The notes below the pieces were generated by a model. The model was not told the DNA's origin and ran no database searches. It was given only the letters and a program-made list of their open reading frames with translations. Both the position numbers and the translations under genes were made by a program. From Phytomonas francai (Eukaryota > Euglenozoa > Kinetoplastea > Trypanosomatida > Trypanosomatidae), in assembly GCA_001766655.1 (NCBI GenBank), contig MJCC01000001.1, positions 1,702,127-1,766,126 of the forward strand: a stretch of DNA of 64,000 nucleotides. The letters are read 5' to 3'. Numbering within the stretch: the first letter of the stretch is position 1; every line of letters starts with the position of its first letter. Below, piece after piece: positions 64,000-64,000 of the stretch.

Positions 64000-64000
64000 C

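Noticed and set aside
1..64000. Possible introns
   Set aside because: Every supported gene reads through its domains without a break. In-frame extensions upstream of ATG are explained by UTR rather than exons.

Overview
This window looks like nuclear DNA from a flagellated protist, most likely a kinetoplastid (Euglenozoa). The evidence is structural. All 32 protein genes I can support read as single uninterrupted frames. They lie in two head-to-tail runs: six genes on the plus strand (1-7806), then 26 consecutive genes on the minus strand (8188 to the end), converging near 8 kb. At least ten genes have a pyrimidine tract followed by AG just upstream, and the first ATG after that AG is the annotated start, as expected for spliced-leader trans-splicing of polycistronic transcripts. 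Standard stop codons are used. I did not identify the species. Spacers are AT-rich with simple repeats, while some genes contain islands where almost every third codon base is G or C.

Plus-strand cluster (1-7806): an RNF32-like double-RING/IQ protein (cut by the left edge), a CS-domain protein with a Cdc37-like N-terminus, an RBM34/Nop12-like two-RRM protein, a coiled-coil protein, a small one-helix membrane protein, and a DHHC palmitoyltransferase. The 7807-8187 spacer is the convergent strand switch, a presumed transcription termination zone, and carries a perfect 16-bp palindrome.

Minus-strand cluster, left half (8188-34339): a ubiquitin-like protein, an FCP1/SCP-type phosphatase, an extended-PHD protein, a TruD-family pseudouridine synthase, a membrane protein, an unknown protein, an ankyrin protein, an HSBP1 homologue, a BTB-SPRY protein, TRAPPC9/Trs120, an unknown protein, a syntaxin-16/Tlg2-type SNARE, and a galactokinase ending in the PTS1-like tripeptide SKI.

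Minus-strand cluster, right half (34844-64000): a coiled-coil protein, an EngB-type GTPase, a very large Dpy-30/IQ/paladin-like protein, an MFS transporter, an alpha/beta hydrolase, an unknown protein, Leo1 of the PAF1 complex, a basic protein, a pseudokinase, TRAPPC1/Bet5, a SpoU-type methyltransferase, a DUF5939-like protein with a possible degenerate cyclase domain, and a Tctex1-type dynein light chain (cut by the right edge).

Functional themes are membrane traffic (TRAPPC1, TRAPPC9, syntaxin-16, DHHC), probable mitochondrial ribosome assembly (EngB, SpoU, possibly TruD), flagellum (RNF32-like, Dpy-30/IQ/paladin, Tctex1), and RNA polymerase II or chromatin (Leo1, CTD-phosphatase-like, ePHD). 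Neighbours in such clusters are usually co-transcribed without being functionally linked. I found no rRNA, tRNA, CRISPR array or mobile element by eye. Most family assignments rest on motif recognition rather than database searches.
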